Source of the DNA: Caldilineaceae bacterium
GTDB lineage: Bacteria > Chloroflexota > Anaerolineae > Caldilineales > Caldilineaceae
Direction: 5' to 3'
DNA length: 6,634 bases
NCBI GenBank assembly: GCA_012032975.1
Contig: JAAUPU010000168.1
Location: forward strand, 1-6,634
The translations under genes were made by a program, and so were the position numbers. Positions 1 to 5,824 of the stretch are shown one piece after another (position 1 is the first letter of the stretch; each line of letters opens with the position of its first letter). The notes beneath the pieces are model-generated. The model saw only the letters and a program-made list of their open reading frames with translations, was not told the DNA's origin and ran no database searches.

Positions 1-2
1 AG

Positions 3-352
3 ACAAAATTCCTCGACAAAGGCGAGGAATTCCGTGCTTCGTTTATGCTATTCGACGATGAATACGGGGTGAGCCCGACCTTGGGCCTACGCTAAACTTA
101 GCAATTGCCCGACGGTTCGATGAAGACTCTACGGGCGGACAGGCTTTGCGTCTGAGTGACGCTATTATACACAATGCCCATTCGTCTGTCCACGTACAGC
201 TTTCGTTGATCGAGCAAAATGCTGCCGATGCGGGGATGTCTACCCGCACCGGCAGGTTTGTCCTAATCTCGTGTTTGGTCTGGACCGCTTCTAGAACAGC
301 CCTGTCCCAAAGGTGGCCGCAAAGACCAGACTCACAATGCTCATCAGCTTGA
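3..352 (+). CDS. Possible 3' end of a plus-strand gene, frameshifted (unrecognised)
   Basis: No family is recognised. From position 3 one frame reads a protein-like stretch ([20 protein letters not shown]) before a TAA at 93-95. At about 66-70 the next frame takes over without a stop ([20 protein letters not shown], then a stretch with [15 protein letters not shown]) and stays open to a TGA at 350-352. Joining the two would need one missing base in the GGGG run at 66-69. Against it: the second part has less codon bias than the neighbouring genes, it would run 60 bp into the 3' end of hppA, and its first bases include an inverted repeat. It may instead be a 30-residue C-terminal tail ending at 95, or chance. 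Confidence 0.2.
7..31. repeat. Perfect 9-bp inverted repeat at the left edge
   Basis: AATTCCTCG (7-15) and CGAGGAATT (23-31) are exact reverse complements around a 7-base loop. In minus-strand RNA the stem can extend by two G-U pairs and a C-G pair and ends in UUUUG, so it could be a weak second terminator for leftward transcription. It also lies inside the possible coding remnant, so its role is unclear. Confidence 0.4.
213..256 (-). terminator. Intrinsic terminator downstream of hppA
   Basis: In minus-strand RNA, bases 255-243 pair with 234-222 in a 13-bp GC-rich stem with an 8-base loop, followed after one base by AUUUUG. The one imperfect pair is a G-U wobble in minus-strand RNA but an A-C mismatch in plus-strand RNA, so the hairpin favours leftward transcripts. 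It begins 35 bases after the hppA stop codon, the expected place for the end of that transcript. Confidence 0.6.
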
Positions 353-2346
353 TCAGAATGTTCAATGCAGGACCGCTGGTGTCCTTGAATGGATCGCCAA
401 CGGTGTCGCCGATCACGGCGGCCTTGTGGGCACTTGATCCCTTGCCGCCCATTTGACCCGTCTCGATCCACTTCTTGGCATTGTCCCATGCACCGCCGGA
501 GTTGGCCATCATCACGGCCAACATGAAGCCGGAGGAAATCGCGCCGATCAACATGCCGGCCAGCGCGGCCGCGCCCAGAATGTAGCCAACCAGCAACGGA
601 GCGATGACCGCCAGCGTGCCCGGCAGGATCATCTCGCGCAGCGCACTCTGGGTGCTGATGGCCACAGCGGTCTTGTAGTCAGGTTTGCCTGTGCCCTCCA
701 TCAGACCGGGGATTCTCTGAACTGGCGTCGCACTTCGAGCACGATTTCGTAGGCAGCCTTGCCGACGGCGGTCATGGTCAAGGCCGCAAAGAGATATGGC
801 AACACCGCGCCGATGATGATGCCCGGCAACATGGTGGGATCCAGCAGGTTCAACTCGAACTCCGGGATGTTGAGCTTGACGACCTGTACATACGCAGCCA
901 TCAACGCCAGCGCGGTCAGCACAGCCGAGCCGATGGCAAAACCCTTGCCGGTGGCGGCGGTCGTGTTGCCCAGGCTGTCCAGCGCATCGGTGCGCTCGCG
1001 GACCTCATCGGGCAGGTCGCTCATTTCAGCGATGCCACCCGCGTTGTCCGCCACCGGGCCATAGGCATCGGTGGCCAGAGTGACGCCCAAGGTGCTGAGC
1101 ATGCCCACGCCCGCCAGCGCCACAGCATAAAGCCCGGCGTTGATAGCGAAGGCTGGGTCTGCAATGGTGCTCATGCCCAGCCAGATGCTGGCCAGGATGG
1201 CGACAGCCACGATCAACGCGGGCGCCACGGTGCTGTGCATCCCCACAGCCAGGCCCTCGATGATCAGCGTGGCTGGGCCGGTCTCGGACGCTTGGCAATG
1301 CCCTGGGTCGGTTTGGAGGTATAGGAGGTGTAATACTCTGTGAAGAAGGCGATGCCATTGCCCGCCAACAGGCCGACCAGGATCACAACCCAGTACTGGA
1401 AGTCGACGCCGGCCATTGGGATGATGATGGCCGACAAGATCAGAACCAGGGCGGATGCGCCATAGATGGCCCTGCGCAGTGTGTTGAGAAGGTCATGTTG
1501 GCTTGCGCCTTCTTTGGTCCTGACCAGGAAGGTCCCCACCAGCGCGGAGATGATGCCGACGGCGGCCACCAGGAAGGGCAGTCCGATCAGCGGAGCCGCG
1601 GCTGGGTCTTGGGCTGCAAGCACAGCGCCCAACGTCGCAGCGGCAATGATGGAGCCACTGTAGCTCTCGAAAAGGTCGGCGCCCATGCCGGCCACATCAC
1701 CCACATTGTCGCCCACGTTGTCGGCGATGACTGCGGGGTTGCGAGGATCATCCTCGGGGATGCCTTGCTCGACTTTGCCAACCAGGTCTGCGCCGACATC
1801 TGCGGCCTTGGTGTAGATGCCGCCGCCCACACGGGCGAAGAGGGCGATGCTGCTGGCGCCAAAACCAAAGCCGGTAATGTAGCTCATGTTGCCGTCAAAG
1901 ACGACATAGAGAACAGTCAGGCCGATGATGCTGAAGCTGACCACGGCCATGCCCATGATCGAGCCGCTGTTGAACGCAACACGCAGGCCCTCGTTCAGGC
2001 TTCTGCTGGACGCGGCCGCAGTGCGCACGTTGGCCCGCACCGCGATAAACATGCCCAGATAGCCGGCTGCACCCGACGCAATCGCACCCACCACAAAAGC
2101 AACAGCGGTCTGCCAATCCAGGAAAATGGCCAGCGCCACACCCACAACCACGACGAAGCCGGCAAGGAAGGTGTATTCGCGGTTCAGGAAGGCTGCCGCG
2201 CCCTCTTGAATCGCGGCGGCGATGTTGCGCATGACATCGTTGCCGGTGTCTTGTGAGAGTACGTTGCGCGTCTGTACCAGCACAAAGATGATGCCAACGA
2301 AACCCATCAACATGGTAAAAATGACGACCATATTTTCGGTTAACAT
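291..2346 (-). CDS. hppA: K+-dependent membrane ion-translocating pyrophosphatase, split by two frameshifts
   Basis: The family hydrolyses cytoplasmic PPi to pump H+ and/or Na+ across the membrane. Visible motifs are the PPi/Mg site [11 protein letters not shown] (residues 183-193), the aspartate-rich [12 protein letters not shown] (209-220) and the C-terminal [19 protein letters not shown] site. Many hydrophobic helices fit the usual 15-17 membrane segments. [11 protein letters not shown] (about 461-471) carries the Ala and Gly typical of K+-dependent enzymes; K+-independent ones have Lys and Thr there. LFES (Glu227) occurs in both Na+ and H+ pumps, so the ion is undecided. The start is ATG 2346, eight bases after GGAGGA. 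The frame is kept in three pieces: 2346 to about 1290, about 1290 to 714, and about 713 to 291. Restoring one base at each junction gives about 685 residues, normal for the family. Sequencing error seems likelier than a dead gene. Confidence 0.93.
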
Positions 2347-2432
2347 AATTTCGATCCTCCCTCGGGTATCATGATGACAACTTCGCTTTCGGTGCCTTGT
2401 ATGGCATGTAATGAATGAATCGAGGCGGTTCG

Positions 2433-2477
2433 CAACAACAAAAAGCCTCTGCTGGGACCTGCCCAGTTCTCAGAGGC
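2433..2477 (-). terminator. Intrinsic terminator inside the hppA upstream region
   Basis: In minus-strand RNA, GCCTCTG (2477-2471) pairs with CAGAGGC (2451-2445). Inside it CTGGG pairs with CCCAG around a 5-base loop, with a 4-base bulge on one side. The hairpin is followed directly by UUUUUGUUGUU. This is a good rho-independent terminator for leftward transcription. It lies 87 bases before the hppA start and about 120 bases after a minus-strand promoter, so it ends a short RNA or attenuates hppA. Confidence 0.65.
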
Positions 2478-2598
2478 GTTTGCAGGAGTTTCAACTGCTA
2501 CAGCGCTGTAACGAATCATGGTTGCGACGAAGCGGACGTCGAATGGAAACGCGGCAATGCGTTGCGATTGGAATTGCGCTTGCTTTCACAAACGCGTC
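2436..2598 (-). ncRNA. Candidate structured small RNA or attenuated 5' leader of hppA
   Basis: A transcript from the promoter at 2605-2634 would start near 2598 and end at the terminator near 2436, about 160 nt. Near its 5' end GCGTTTG (2595-2589) is exactly complementary to CAAACGC (2482-2476), which abuts and shares two bases with the terminator stem. This would close the whole molecule. Inside are GCG-CAAT/ATTG-C-CGC (one bulge), CGACG/CGTCG, AACGC/GCGTT (an alternative to the first) and the 12-base palindrome TACAGCGCTGTA (2499-2510). I do not recognise it as 6S, SRP, tmRNA, a T-box or the fluoride riboswitch. Promoter, closing stem and terminator are seen; the RNA itself is inferred. Confidence 0.35.
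2499..2510. repeat. Perfect 12-bp palindrome TACAGCGCTGTA
   Basis: It is a self-complementary 12-mer in the hppA/cysteine desulfurase intergenic region. It is either a protein-binding dyad or, within the candidate RNA, a possible dimerisation site. As an intramolecular hairpin it would have almost no loop. Confidence 0.4.
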
Positions 2599-2604
2599 CT
2601 CCGT

Positions 2605-2634
2605 ATTGTATGTTGAGTCACATTGGGAAGTCAA
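2605..2634 (-). promoter_or_regulatory. Sigma70-type promoter reading toward hppA
   Basis: On the minus strand the -35 is TTGACT (2634-2629, 5 of 6 matches to TTGACA) and the -10 is TACAAT (2610-2605, 5 of 6 matches to TATAAT), separated by 18 bases. The predicted start is a purine near 2598, about 250 bases upstream of the hppA start codon. This is the best promoter match in the region. Confidence 0.55.
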
Positions 2635-2685
2635 ATTTATAGCGAGACGGCGTACACGCGTTTCGGGCCACAGCAGGAAAATTGT

Positions 2686-2691
2686 TACAAT
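2686..2691 (+). promoter_or_regulatory. Possible -10 element for the cysteine desulfurase gene
   Basis: TACAAT matches 5 of 6 bases of a -10 box and would start a leader of about 70 bases before ATG 2769. No convincing -35 lies 16-19 bases upstream (TTCGGG is the nearest). A second option is TTGAGT (2613-2618) with TTTATA (2636-2641), spacing 17, which would overlap the leftward promoter face to face. Confidence 0.3.
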
Positions 2692-2768
2692 AGAATCAAC
2701 GCATTCGCTTTGGAGATAGCAAGGATGGCGAATGAGTGACTGTGAATGAATGGGTACGGAGAAGCCAC

Positions 2769-3944
2769 ATGGTGCAATCAGCGAGCAAAGAATACATCTA
2801 TATGGACCATTCGGCCAGCACGCCCGTCTTGCCGGAGGTGCGGGCCGCGATGGAGCCTTATTTCGCCGATTTCTACGGCAATCCCTCCAGCATCCATGCG
2901 GTGGGACGCCGGGCCGGCCTTGCGCTGGCCCAAGCGCGCCAGACCATCGCCGGGCTGATCGGCGCCAGAGCGCACGAGATCATCTTCACCGGCTGCGGCA
3001 CCGAGAGCGACAATGCCGCGCTGCGCGGCATTGCCCTGGCCAGACGACAGGCGACCGGCGCCAATCGCATCATCACCTCGGCCATCGAACACCATGCGGT
3101 CCTGCACACCGCCGAAGATCTGCGCGAGCACTATGGTTTTGACCTGACGGTGTTACCGGTGGACGCAACCGGCCTGATCGCTGTGGACGATGTAGACCTG
3201 GCGCTTGGCAACGGAGATGACGTCGCGGTTGTCAGTGTGATGCTCGCGAATAACGAAGTGGGTGCGATCCAGCCGGTCGCCGAGATCGGCGCACTCTGCC
3301 AAGCGGTCGGCGCACCCTTCCACACCGACGCAGTGCAGGCGGCCGGCAAGCTGTCGCTCCATGTGGATGCGCTGAAGGTAGATGCGTTGAGCGTCAGCGC
3401 GCACAAGTTCTATGGTCCCAAAGGGGTCGGCTTTCTCTACCTGCGCGGCGGCACGCCCTTTCTGCCCTTCATGACCGGCGGTAGCCACGAGGGAGGGCGG
3501 CGCGCGGGGACTGAAAACGTCCCCTATATCGTCGGTATGGCCAAGGCGCTGGAAGTGGCCGAGGCGGATCGGATCGACGAGTCTGCCCGGCTGCGGGTGC
3601 TGCGCGACCAGTTGATCGGCGGCATCCTGGAGGGGGTGGAGGGCGCGCGGCTGACCGGTCCGGCGAGAGCGCGACTGGACAACCATGCCAGTTTTGTCCT
3701 GGCCGGCGTCGAAGCCGAAGGCGTGCTGATCGCGCTGGACATGGCCGGGGTGGCGGCCAGCAGCGGCAGCGCCTGCACCAGCGGTTCGCAGCGACCCAGC
3801 CACGTCTTGACCGCGATGGGCGTTTCGGCTGCGGATGCGATTGGCGGGCTGCGTCTGAGCCTGGGCCGCAGCAACAGCGCCGACCAGGTGAGCTATCTGT
3901 TGGAACAGTTGCCCACAATCGTCGAACGGATCAAAGAGACGTAA
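2769..3944 (+). CDS. Cysteine desulfurase, group I (NifS/IscS type), PLP-dependent
   Basis: The family moves sulfur from L-cysteine to an active-site cysteine, giving alanine and a persulfide for Fe-S cluster, thiamine or tRNA thiolation. The 391 residues match NifS in length. Visible are DHSASTPV near the N-terminus, His108 in the PLP-stacking SAIEHHAV segment, the PLP aspartate in HTDAVQ (Asp187), the PLP lysine in SAHKFYGPKG (Lys213), the GGSHEGGRRAGTEN phosphate region, and the catalytic cysteine in SSGSACTSG (Cys336) followed by PSHVL. That longer loop marks group I rather than SufS. ATG 2769 is chosen because GGAG lies 7 bases upstream and the N-terminus then fits the family; GTG 2736 would add 11 residues. 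There is no iscR, iscU or nifU neighbour here, so it appears to be transcribed alone and its scaffold partner is unknown. Confidence 0.95.
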   Translation: MVQSASKEYIYMDHSASTPVLPEVRAAMEPYFADFYGNPSSIHAVGRRAGLALAQARQTIAGLIGARAHEIIFTGCGTESDNAALRGIALARRQATGANRIITSAIEHHAVLHTAEDLREHYGFDLTVLPVDATGLIAVDDVDLALGNGDDVAVVSVMLANNEVGAIQPVAEIGALCQAVGAPFHTDAVQAAGKLSLHVDALKVDALSVSAHKFYGPKGVGFLYLRGGTPFLPFMTGGSHEGGRRAGTENVPYIVGMAKALEVAEADRIDESARLRVLRDQLIGGILEGVEGARLTGPARARLDNHASFVLAGVEAEGVLIALDMAGVAASSGSACTSGSQRPSHVLTAMGVSAADAIGGLRLSLGRSNSADQVSYLLEQLPTIVERIKET

Positions 3945-3958
3945 CTTGGGCCGCGGTA

Positions 3959-3980
3959 GCGAAATCGATGGAGATTTCGT
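3959..3980. repeat. 7-bp inverted repeat after the cysteine desulfurase stop
   Basis: CGAAATC (3960-3966) and GATTTCG (3973-3979) are reverse complements around a 6-base loop, 15 bases after the stop codon. No T tract follows, so it is not a standard intrinsic terminator. It may protect the 3' end of the mRNA or be chance. Confidence 0.3.
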
Positions 3981-4004
3981 CGCAGTTTCGACCAATTTAG
4001 CCCG

Positions 4005-4047
4005 GCAAAAAAGCGCTCCTGACATACTGTTGTCAGGAGCGTTGTCG
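4005..4047. terminator. Strong hairpin terminator between cysteine desulfurase and VOC gene
   Basis: CGCTCCTGACA (4014-4024) and TGTCAGGAGCG (4031-4041) form a perfect 11-bp stem with a 6-base loop. Six A residues precede it on the plus strand (4007-4012), so in minus-strand RNA the stem is followed by a UUUUUU run, an excellent terminator for leftward transcription. On the plus strand only TTGTCGTATCTT follows, so termination of the cysteine desulfurase message would be weaker. It may act in both directions. Confidence 0.6.
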
Positions 4048-4058
4048 TATCTTGGAAT
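4030..4058 (+). promoter_or_regulatory. Putative promoter of the VOC gene
   Basis: TTGTCA (4030-4035, 5 of 6 matches to the -35 box) is followed after 17 bases by TGGAAT (4053-4058, 4 of 6 matches to the -10 box). The predicted start is near 4065, giving a leader of about 40 bases. The -35 lies in the right arm of the terminator hairpin, and the -10 lies in the left arm of an inverted repeat. Confidence 0.35.
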
Positions 4059-4081
4059 CGTCAAATGACACCGGATTCCAA
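4052..4081. promoter_or_regulatory. Operator-like inverted repeat before the VOC gene
   Basis: TTGGAATC (4052-4059) and GATTCCAA (4074-4081) are perfect reverse complements with a 14-base spacer, so their centres are 22 bp or about two helical turns apart. It covers the proposed -10 and start point of the VOC promoter, where a repressor dimer would act. It ends 25 bases before the ATG. The protein that binds is unknown; the neighbouring WYL regulator is one guess. Confidence 0.35.
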
Positions 4082-4106
4082 CTTCAGTTCACAAAGGAGA
4101 ACAACC

Positions 4107-4463
4107 ATGATCGCGCAAGCAGCTTATGTCGGCATCGTCGTCAGCAACATCGAAGAGGCCACCGCCTTTTACCGAGATCAGCTCGGGCTGACGGTCAACG
4201 AGCAGGAGAGCATCCCCGGTCAGTACACCCAGTTCCAGTTGGAGGGGGGCGCAGTCTTGTCGCTTCAGAAGGGCACCGACATTCCCGGTGGACAGACGTT
4301 CGAGCCTGCGGTTCTGGTCGACGACGTGGATGCGACCTATGCGACCTGGAAGGCCCGAGGCGTGGACATGGTCGACCAGCCCCACGATCTCCCCTTTGGG
4401 CGGTCGTTCATCTTCCGCACGCCAGATGGACATGCGCTGCGGGCATTCCGTCCCCTTGCGTAG
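4107..4463 (+). CDS. Small VOC-superfamily protein (glyoxalase/bleomycin-resistance fold)
   Basis: The 118 residues fit one VOC unit of two beta-alpha-beta-beta-beta modules: module 1 is about residues 5-54 (YVGIVVSNIEEATAFYRDQL) and module 2 about 66-116 (AVLVDDVDATYATWKARG, then FIFRTPDGHALRAFRP). Family members include glyoxalases, dioxygenases and antibiotic-binding proteins. The usual first metal ligand (His in HxxL-type starts) is Tyr7 here, and the usual last Glu (DPDGNxxEL) is replaced in TPDGHALRAF. A metal-independent binding role or a changed metal site is therefore more likely than a classical glyoxalase; the substrate is unknown. ATG 4107 is chosen because AAGGAG lies 7 bases upstream; the frame is also open from ATG 4065. 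Its last 56 bases overlap the opposing regulator gene. Confidence 0.88.
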   Translation: MIAQAAYVGIVVSNIEEATAFYRDQLGLTVNEQESIPGQYTQFQLEGGAVLSLQKGTDIPGGQTFEPAVLVDDVDATYATWKARGVDMVDQPHDLPFGRSFIFRTPDGHALRAFRPLA

Positions 4464-5463
4464 CTGAGAGGTGAGGTGTCGCCATGGAAAATCGTGTCGC
4501 TTCCAGGTGATCACCCGACACGCCTATTTCGGCGGATGAATTGGTCGCAAGCGCCTGGGCGATGCGGCGAAGCTCGTCCCGCAATCCCTCCGGTTCCAGC
4601 ACCTGCATCTGCTCTCCCCAACTCAGCAGCCAACGCACAAATTGTGGCATCGAAGCGACTCGAAACTCCAGTGTCAGGCCGCCATCTTCATTTTCATCGA
4701 TTTCGCTTACAAAGGAGAAGTGCGGGGTTTCCTGCACCCAGCGCGCGATCGACCCGTCGAAGTGCGCGACGACCCGCTGACCCTCTTCAGTGCTGCGTCC
4801 AAGGGTCAGCTCGCGCGGTTCAAACGTTTCGTCCAGCAAAGTGAGCTGGTCGATTCGGTCCAGCCGAAAGTTGCGCTGATCCTGGCGCAGCCGGCAATAG
4901 GCGCCCAGGATCCAGGCTCGATCTACGTAGGCCAGGTGGAGCGGCTCTACATCGCGCGCGCTGATGCGGTTGCTGTGGCCGGCGTGGTAGTGGATGTTCA
5001 CGACGCGGCGCTCGTGGATCGCAGTCTGCAAGCGCTCAAAGGTGACATCATCCAGGTCGAGCGGCGTGCGCGCCACCGTGTAGAAGCCCAGCACAGCTTG
5101 CATCGCCTCCACCTGGGCCAGTGTTGGCTCGGGCAAGACTGCGCGTACCTTTTCCAACGCCGTGGCCGCGGCCTGGCGCGTCTCGCCTGCTTGGGTCAAC
5201 CCGGTCAGCATGGAGATGGCCAGGAAGAGGGCGCGCGCTTCCGCCTCAGAGAACATGACCGGCGGCAGGTGATAGCCTTCCAGCAGTTCGTACCCTGTAC
5301 CCGGCATCCCGACAATTGGCACACCGACCTCGCAAAGGGCGTCGATATCGCGGTAGACTGTGCGGTCGCTCACTTCGAAGCGTGCGGCCAGATCCTGGGC
5401 GCGCACATGCCGTTGACTCTGGAAAACGAGCAGGTAGCCGAGCAGTCTGTCGATGCGGTTCAT
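4408..5463 (-). CDS. HTH-WYL domain transcriptional regulator (YafY/DeoR-like)
   Basis: It is probably a cytoplasmic DNA-binding regulator that senses a ligand through its WYL domain. An N-terminal winged helix-turn-helix (about residues 3-62) has the recognition helix VSDRTVYRDIDAL. The WYL domain covers about 140-215; its signature reads WILGAYC rather than WYL, followed by RNFRLDRI. A WCX-like C-terminal region spans about 225-305. Family members are usually near 310-330 residues. This one has 351, and the last 40 or so (after RRIAQALA) look unlike the family and are read antisense through the end of the VOC gene. A lost stop is possible, since a neighbouring frame stops about 8 codons after QALA. 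The start is ATG 5463 with a moderate GAGAAG five bases upstream. It may regulate its own gene or the convergent VOC gene. Confidence 0.9.
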   Translation of the reverse strand: MNRIDRLLGYLLVFQSQRHVRAQDLAARFEVSDRTVYRDIDALCEVGVPIVGMPGTGYELLEGYHLPPVMFSEAEARALFLAISMLTGLTQAGETRQAAATALEKVRAVLPEPTLAQVEAMQAVLGFYTVARTPLDLDDVTFERLQTAIHERRVVNIHYHAGHSNRISARDVEPLHLAYVDRAWILGAYCRLRQDQRNFRLDRIDQLTLLDETFEPRELTLGRSTEEGQRVVAHFDGSIARWVQETPHFSFVSEIDENEDGGLTLEFRVASMPQFVRWLLSWGEQMQVLEPEGLRDELRRIAQALATNSSAEIGVSGDHLEATRFSMATPHLSATQGDGMPAAHVHLACGR

Positions 5464-5481
5464 GGTTGCTTCTCTTCACCA

Positions 5482-5551
5482 CAGCCTGCGCAAATCTCAC
5501 GGATGATATCGCTCAAATCTGCGGCCATCTGTGAAATCTGTGGATCTCCAA
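5482..5551. repeat. Degenerate CACAGAT-type intergenic repeats
   Basis: Read on the minus strand, the spacer contains CACAGAT, TT, CACAGAT, GGC, CGCAGAT, then after a gap GTGAGAT, TT, GCGCAG. Units of about 7-10 bases recur with small changes. The 12-mer GTGAAATCTGTG (plus strand, from 5531) occurs again at 5887-5898. Similar phrases are common between genes in many environmental bacteria, from general memory. No promoter for the WYL gene is evident. Confidence 0.45.
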
Positions 5552-5567
5552 GCGTTGAGATCGGAAG

Positions 5568-5782
5568 TCAGGTGCGCGGGTAAACCTGGGTCACGATAGG
5601 CAACTCGCCGCCCACGTCTTCCAGGAATGCGATCTCGCGTTTGCCCGGGGTCCAGCGATAGCGCAGCCAGCGGTTGCCGCCCACGTCTGGACAAAGAGCG
5701 TGTCGTCGCTGATGTCTTGAAAGACCGGGCCGCCAAACCGTTCGCTCAGATCGGCGAGTGTGTCAAAGCTCTTGATGATCAC
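5568..5782 (-). CDS. Unknown small protein (about 71 residues), one frameshift
   Basis: I do not recognise the family. From GTG 5782 the frame reads MIIKSFDTLADLSERFGGPV and then FQDISDDTLFVQ. At about 5687 the sense passes to the next frame, which reads VGGNRWLRYRWTPGKREIAF, then LEDVGGELPIVTQVYPRT and a TGA at 5570-5568. Adding one base (for example C in GTCTGG) gives a smooth 71-residue protein, acidic and rich in aromatic residues, with no signal peptide or membrane segment. The start is uncertain: no good Shine-Dalgarno precedes GTG 5782 and there is no upstream ATG in frame. It lies between the kinase and the WYL gene on the same strand, 104 bp before the latter, so cotranscription is possible. 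Confidence 0.5.
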
Positions 5783-5824
5783 GGATGATCCATTTCTGCA
5801 CCCAACATGCGGCCAACTTTTCGA

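Noticed and set aside
1495..2256. Long plus-strand ORF opposite hppA
   Set aside because: It is a shadow of the strongly biased codons of hppA on the other strand; the hppA frame has clear family motifs.
2340..2519. A 59-codon minus-strand ORF that ends over the hppA start codon (a possible leader peptide)
   Set aside because: It has no Shine-Dalgarno sequence, the intrinsic terminator lies inside it, and its amino acid content shows no regulatory run of codons. Chance is more likely.
2433..2598. Fluoride riboswitch or T-box upstream of hppA
   Set aside because: Fluoride riboswitches are known near pyrophosphatase genes, but neither their conserved core nor a T-box sequence is seen here.
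2411..2719. Plus-strand ORF of about 100 codons in the hppA/cysteine desulfurase spacer
   Set aside because: Its sequence is not protein-like, it has no ribosome binding site, and it crosses the opposite-strand promoter, RNA structure and terminator.
3153..4064. Minus-strand ORF of about 300 codons opposite the cysteine desulfurase
   Set aside because: The plus-strand frame has all catalytic motifs of a group I cysteine desulfurase, so this frame is a shadow.
4642..5583. Plus-strand ORF of about 310 codons opposite the WYL regulator
   Set aside because: It is a shadow frame: the minus strand gives a complete HTH-WYL protein and this frame shows no domain.
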